From assembly GCA_012514965.1 (NCBI GenBank), contig JAAYZH010000259.1, forward strand, positions 1 through 7,963: a stretch of DNA of 7,963 nt. The letters run 5' to 3'. Shown here in pieces: positions 5,415-7,963 of the stretch. This DNA is from Clostridiaceae bacterium. Its GTDB lineage: Bacteria; Bacillota; Clostridia; Saccharofermentanales; Fastidiosipilaceae. Positions within the stretch are counted from its first letter, which is position 1; every line of letters begins with the position of its first letter. The notes below the pieces were generated by a model. The model did no database searches and had not been told where the DNA came from. It saw only the letters and a list, made by a program, of their open reading frames with translations. The translations under genes and the position numbers were made by a program.

Positions 5415-6335
5415 ATGAATACACTTGATAAGTATCGCGGCATTATCCCGGCCTTCTACGCCTGTTATGACGAAGACGGCGAAGTGAGTCCGGAGCGCGT
5501 CCGGGCTCTGACCCGCCACCTCATACGCAAAGGCGTCAAGGGCGTCTACGTCGGCGGATCCTCCGGCGAATGCATCTACCAGAGCGTCGCTGACCGTAAG
5601 CTGACCCTCGAGAATGTAGTGGCGGAGGCCAAAGGCGAGATCACCGTCATCGCCCACGTCGCCTGCAACAACACCCGCGACAGCGTCGAACTGGCTGCCC
5701 ACGCCGCCAGCCTCGGCGTCGATGCCATCGCAGCCATCCCGCCGATCTACTTCCACCTTCCCGAGCATGCCATCGCCGCCTACTGGAACGCCATGAGCGC
5801 CGCGGCTCCCGACACCGACTTCATTATCTACAACATCCCGCAGCTGGCCGGCGTAGCCCTCACCATGCCGCTCTTCCGCGAAATGCAGAAGAATCCCCGC
5901 GTCGTCGCCGTCAAGAATTCTTCCATGCCCGTCCAGGACATCCAGATGTTCAAGGATGCCGGCGGCGAAGACTTCATCGTCTTCAACGGACCTGACGAGC
6001 AATTCGTCGGCGGCCGCCTGATGGGTGCCGATGGCGGCATCGGCGGCACCTACGCCGTCATGCCCGAACTCTTCCTGAAAGCCAATGCTCTTCTTGCCGA
6101 GGGTAAGCTCGAAGAAGCCCAAGCGTTGCAATTCCAGATCGACCGCATCATCTACGCCATGTGCGAATGCCGGGGCAATCTCTATGCCGTCATGAAAGAG
6201 ATCCTGCGCCGCCGCGAAGGCCTCGACATCGGCAGTGTGCGCGAACCCCTGCCGGCTCTCGTGCCCGCAGACCTGCCACAGGTCGACAAATGCGCAGCCA
6301 TGATCGACAGCGCCATCGCCGGCCTCGCCCGCTGA
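5415..6335 (+). CDS. nanA: N-acetylneuraminate lyase
   Basis: A 306-residue class I aldolase of the DHDPS/NAL family that splits N-acetylneuraminate into pyruvate and N-acetylmannosamine in the cytosol. Visible: the pyruvate carboxylate-binding loop GGSSGE (47-52), catalytic Tyr139 in YNIPQLAG, Schiff-base Lys167 in VAVKNSS, and the sugar-side segment NGPDEQF with Asp194 and Glu195, corresponding to the E. coli NanA Asp191/Glu192 pair. The E. coli Ser208 position appears to be Gly211 here (GGIGGTY), a difference in the sugar-binding site. The length is close to the usual 290-310. AAGGAG lies 6 nt before the ATG. Lying after the transporter and before an epimerase, it fits the first catabolic step. 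A related aldolase acting on another 2-keto sugar acid remains possible. Confidence 0.88.
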   Translation: MNTLDKYRGIIPAFYACYDEDGEVSPERVRALTRHLIRKGVKGVYVGGSSGECIYQSVADRKLTLENVVAEAKGEITVIAHVACNNTRDSVELAAHAASLGVDAIAAIPPIYFHLPEHAIAAYWNAMSAAAPDTDFIIYNIPQLAGVALTMPLFREMQKNPRVVAVKNSSMPVQDIQMFKDAGGEDFIVFNGPDEQFVGGRLMGADGGIGGTYAVMPELFLKANALLAEGKLEEAQALQFQIDRIIYAMCECRGNLYAVMKEILRRREGLDIGSVREPLPALVPADLPQVDKCAAMIDSAIAGLAR

Positions 6336-6346
6336 CGCCCGCCACG

Positions 6347-6353
6347 AAAGGTG
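6347..6353 (+). promoter_or_regulatory. Ribosome binding site deciding the epimerase start
   Basis: AAAGGTG lies 9 nt before ATG 6363. An in-frame GTG at 6351 overlaps this site and is not preceded by a better one, so the ATG is preferred. Confidence 0.6.
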
Positions 6354-6362
6354 CAAACAACA

Positions 6363-7565
6363 ATGGATAAACAAGAATTACTTGATATGCAGCAATGGAC
6401 GCGTGCCGAACTCGACAGCTCCATCGCATTCTGGCTCGCACACGGCCTGGACAAAGAGCATGGCGGCATCTACACCTGCCTGACCCGTGAAGGCAACGTC
6501 TTCTCGACGGACAAAAGCGTCTGGATGCAGGGCCGCGCCGCCTGGACCTTCGCCTACATGTGCCACGTCTACGGCACCCGCCCCGAATGGCTCGCCGCCA
6601 GCCGCTCCTGCCTGGACTTCCTCGAAGCCCACTGCGTAAACCACGAGGCCGGCGGCCGGCTCTACTTCACCGTCACCGCCGACGGCCGTCCTCTTCGTCA
6701 ACGCCGATACTGCTTCTCCGAAGCCTTCTACACCATAGGCAACGCCGAATACTACGGCCTCACCGGCGAACCAGAATATCTGGAGCGCGCCCGCCGCGCC
6801 TACCAGCTGGTCTATGACCTGAACCACGGCGCTCCGGATCCGGCAGGCATGGGCCCCAAAACCATCCCCACAACACGCAGCGGCCGGGCTTTGGCCGACC
6901 CCATGATCTTCCTGAACGTCACGAATATCATGCTTCGCGTCGATCCCGAACGCAGCGAACGCTACGAGCGCTACGCCGCCGAAAGTGCCGGTGACATCAT
7001 CCAGTACCACTACAAGCCCGACCTCGGCTGTACACTCGAGAGCGTCGGCCCCGACGGCGAATTCCAGTCCGAATTCACTGCCGGCCGCATGGTCAACCCC
7101 GGCCACGATATCGAGTGCAGCTGGTTCCTGCTCGACGAAGCGAATCGTACCGGCGATACCACCCTGCATGCGCAAGCCGCCGATATCTTCAATCTCGCCA
7201 TCGAAGCCGGCTGGGACCGCGAATACGGCGGTCTGCTGTACTTCCTCGACTGCCAGGGCTTGCCGCCCGAGGCCTACGAGCACGATATGAAGCTGTGGTG
7301 GCCCCACAACGAAATCCTCATTGCCAGCTTGATGCTCTACCGCGACACCCGCGAAGAGCGCTACCTGGAGTGGTTCCGCAAAACGCTGGACTATTGCAAA
7401 ACCTATTTCGCCGACCCCGCGTACGGCGAATGGTTCGGCTACCTGCGCCGTGACGGCAAGCCTACCGAGCCGCCCTGCAAAGGCTCGACCTTCAAGGGCC
7501 CCTTCCACGTGCCGCGCAGCCTGATCATGGTGGATCGTCTGCTGGCCGGCCTGCTGGCTGAGTAG
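6363..7565 (+). CDS. N-acylglucosamine 2-epimerase (AGE/renin-binding-protein family)
   Basis: A 400-residue (alpha/alpha)6-barrel enzyme that interconverts N-acetylmannosamine and N-acetylglucosamine without phosphorylation. Family landmarks in order: WMQGRAAWTFA with Arg58, CFSEAFYTIGNAEYY (117-131), NPGHDIECSW with catalytic His248, KLWWPHNEILIA (310-321), and KGPFHVPRSL with the second catalytic His382. The length is typical of the family. It starts 27 nt after the lyase stop and is the last gene of the operon, before a strong terminator. It would take the lyase product ManNAc to GlcNAc, as in the Bacteroides fragilis-type pathway, rather than use the NanK/NanE phosphorylated route. A related family member acting on mannose or cellobiose is less likely given its partner genes. 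Confidence 0.87.
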   Translation: MDKQELLDMQQWTRAELDSSIAFWLAHGLDKEHGGIYTCLTREGNVFSTDKSVWMQGRAAWTFAYMCHVYGTRPEWLAASRSCLDFLEAHCVNHEAGGRLYFTVTADGRPLRQRRYCFSEAFYTIGNAEYYGLTGEPEYLERARRAYQLVYDLNHGAPDPAGMGPKTIPTTRSGRALADPMIFLNVTNIMLRVDPERSERYERYAAESAGDIIQYHYKPDLGCTLESVGPDGEFQSEFTAGRMVNPGHDIECSWFLLDEANRTGDTTLHAQAADIFNLAIEAGWDREYGGLLYFLDCQGLPPEAYEHDMKLWWPHNEILIASLMLYRDTREERYLEWFRKTLDYCKTYFADPAYGEWFGYLRRDGKPTEPPCKGSTFKGPFHVPRSLIMVDRLLAGLLAE

Positions 7566-7621
7566 GGTGGGGCGATTTTACGAATAAGTGAGTTAGTGAG
7601 TTAGCGATTTGATTCGCGCGG

Positions 7622-7653
7622 GCCCGCCTTCCTTCGGGGGAGGCGGGCTTTTT
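7622..7653 (+). terminator. Intrinsic terminator of the sialic acid operon
   Basis: GCCCGCCTTCC (7622-7632) and GGGAGGCGGGC (7638-7648) form an 11-bp stem with one G-U pair and a TTCGG loop, followed by TTTTT. It lies 56 nt after the epimerase stop codon. Just upstream, AGTGAGTT is repeated in tandem (7587-7594, 7595-7602), giving several closely spaced stop codons in different frames. Confidence 0.92.
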
Positions 7654-7730
7654 GCTGTGGCAGGGGCGGGGGTGTAGGGTGGCTGTAGGCTGGGGGGGGA
7701 TTGGAGTGGCGGGGCTGTACTGGAGTAGAC
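7654..7730 (+). other. G-rich noncoding stretch between terminator and repeat array
   Basis: No gene is seen. The plus strand is strongly G-biased, with runs of 4, 5, 3 and 8 G between 7663 and 7699 that could in principle form a G-quadruplex with one long loop. Short GGAGT/GGCTGTA motifs recur. Open frames here cross the repeat array on both strands and look like composition effects. Confidence 0.5.
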
Positions 7731-7963
7731 TGGACAAAATTTGCGAAAGTGTGTGCTCGAGGCTTGGAATAACGAAAATTTTGTCCACCGCACCCCCGGA
7801 TCTGGACAAAAATTGCGAAAGTGTGTGCCCAGGGCTTGGATAAACGTCAAATTTGTCCACCGCACCCTCGAATCTGGACAAAATTTGCGAAAGTGTGTGC
7901 CCAGGGCTTGGAATATCGAAAATTTTGTCCACCGCCCCCTCTGATCTGGACAAAAATTGCGAA
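7731..7963 (+). repeat. Tandem array of 72-bp intergenic repeats
   Basis: Units start at TGGACA at 7731, 7803, 7875 and 7947. The period is exactly 72 bp, and the fourth unit is cut off by the window end. Units 1 and 3 agree at about 65 of 72 positions. TTGCGAAAGTGTGTGC is invariant in every complete unit and in the inverted copy at the left edge. The arms TTTTGTCCA and TGGACAAAA are complementary across each unit boundary, enclosing a variable 15-nt loop and giving hairpins of 8-12 bp. Since 72 is divisible by 3, several frames stay open on both strands (24-residue repeats), with no ribosome binding site or protein-like composition. Function unknown. Confidence 0.93.

Noticed and set aside
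5349..6374. Antisense frame of 341 residues opposite nanA
   Set aside because: It has an Asp/Gly/Val/Ala-rich composition with no recognisable domain, while the sense strand has full lyase motifs.
6378..7508. Antisense frame of 376 residues opposite the epimerase
   Set aside because: Same by-product of C-ending codon use. The sense strand carries both catalytic histidines and the conserved family motifs.
7525..7953. Leftward 142-residue reading frame with 24-residue repeats
   Set aside because: It arises because 72 bp is a multiple of three. Other frames on both strands are open too. No ribosome binding site is apparent, and the frame runs antisense through the operon terminator and the end of the epimerase gene.
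7731..7963. CRISPR array
   Set aside because: The stretches between the conserved cores are similar to one another rather than unique spacers, the 72-bp unit carries arms complementary across its boundary, and no cas gene is visible.

Overview
This window holds a compact, nearly complete sialic acid (N-acetylneuraminate) uptake and breakdown locus. It probably comes from a GC-rich member of the Clostridia (Bacillota). Evidence for that placement: a lipoprotein solute-binding protein with a Thr/Ala/Lys-rich linker, a sugar ABC transporter with no ATPase gene of its own, strong AGGAGG-type ribosome binding sites, a textbook sigma-A promoter and an RpiR-family regulator. A genus cannot be named from the sequence alone.

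Layout. Positions 1-160 hold an inverted, degenerate copy of an intergenic repeat and a possible terminator. Positions 161-335 hold a tandem duplication of the last part of an esterase gene. A leftward unit follows: an RpiR-type regulator (938-1798) and an SGNH/GDSL esterase (263-916). A 300-bp divergent control region (1799-2097) carries a near-consensus promoter (TTGAAA, 17 bp, TATAAT). Its -35 box lies inside a perfect 15-bp palindrome, and a second copy of that palindrome sits exactly 30 bp upstream. The rightward operon encodes a sugar-binding lipoprotein (2098-3474), two permeases (3591-4517, 4529-5359), an N-acetylneuraminate lyase (5415-6335) and an N-acylglucosamine 2-epimerase (6363-7565). 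It ends at a strong intrinsic terminator (7622-7653). From 7731 to the window end lies an array of 72-bp repeats, the same family as at the left edge but in the opposite orientation.

How the parts fit (inference from families): the transporter brings in sialic acid or a derivative, energised by a shared ATPase encoded elsewhere. The lyase splits it to pyruvate and ManNAc, and the epimerase turns ManNAc into GlcNAc for a kinase outside the window. The cytosolic esterase may strip O-acetyl groups. The RpiR regulator probably senses a pathway sugar and represses the operon through the paired palindromes.

Most notable: the exactly 72-bp hairpin-bearing repeat family at both edges of the locus, pointing the same way relative to the gene ends; the helically phased operator pair; and the frameshifted duplicate of the esterase 3' end. 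No wholly new system is evident. The repeat family is the best candidate for something undescribed.
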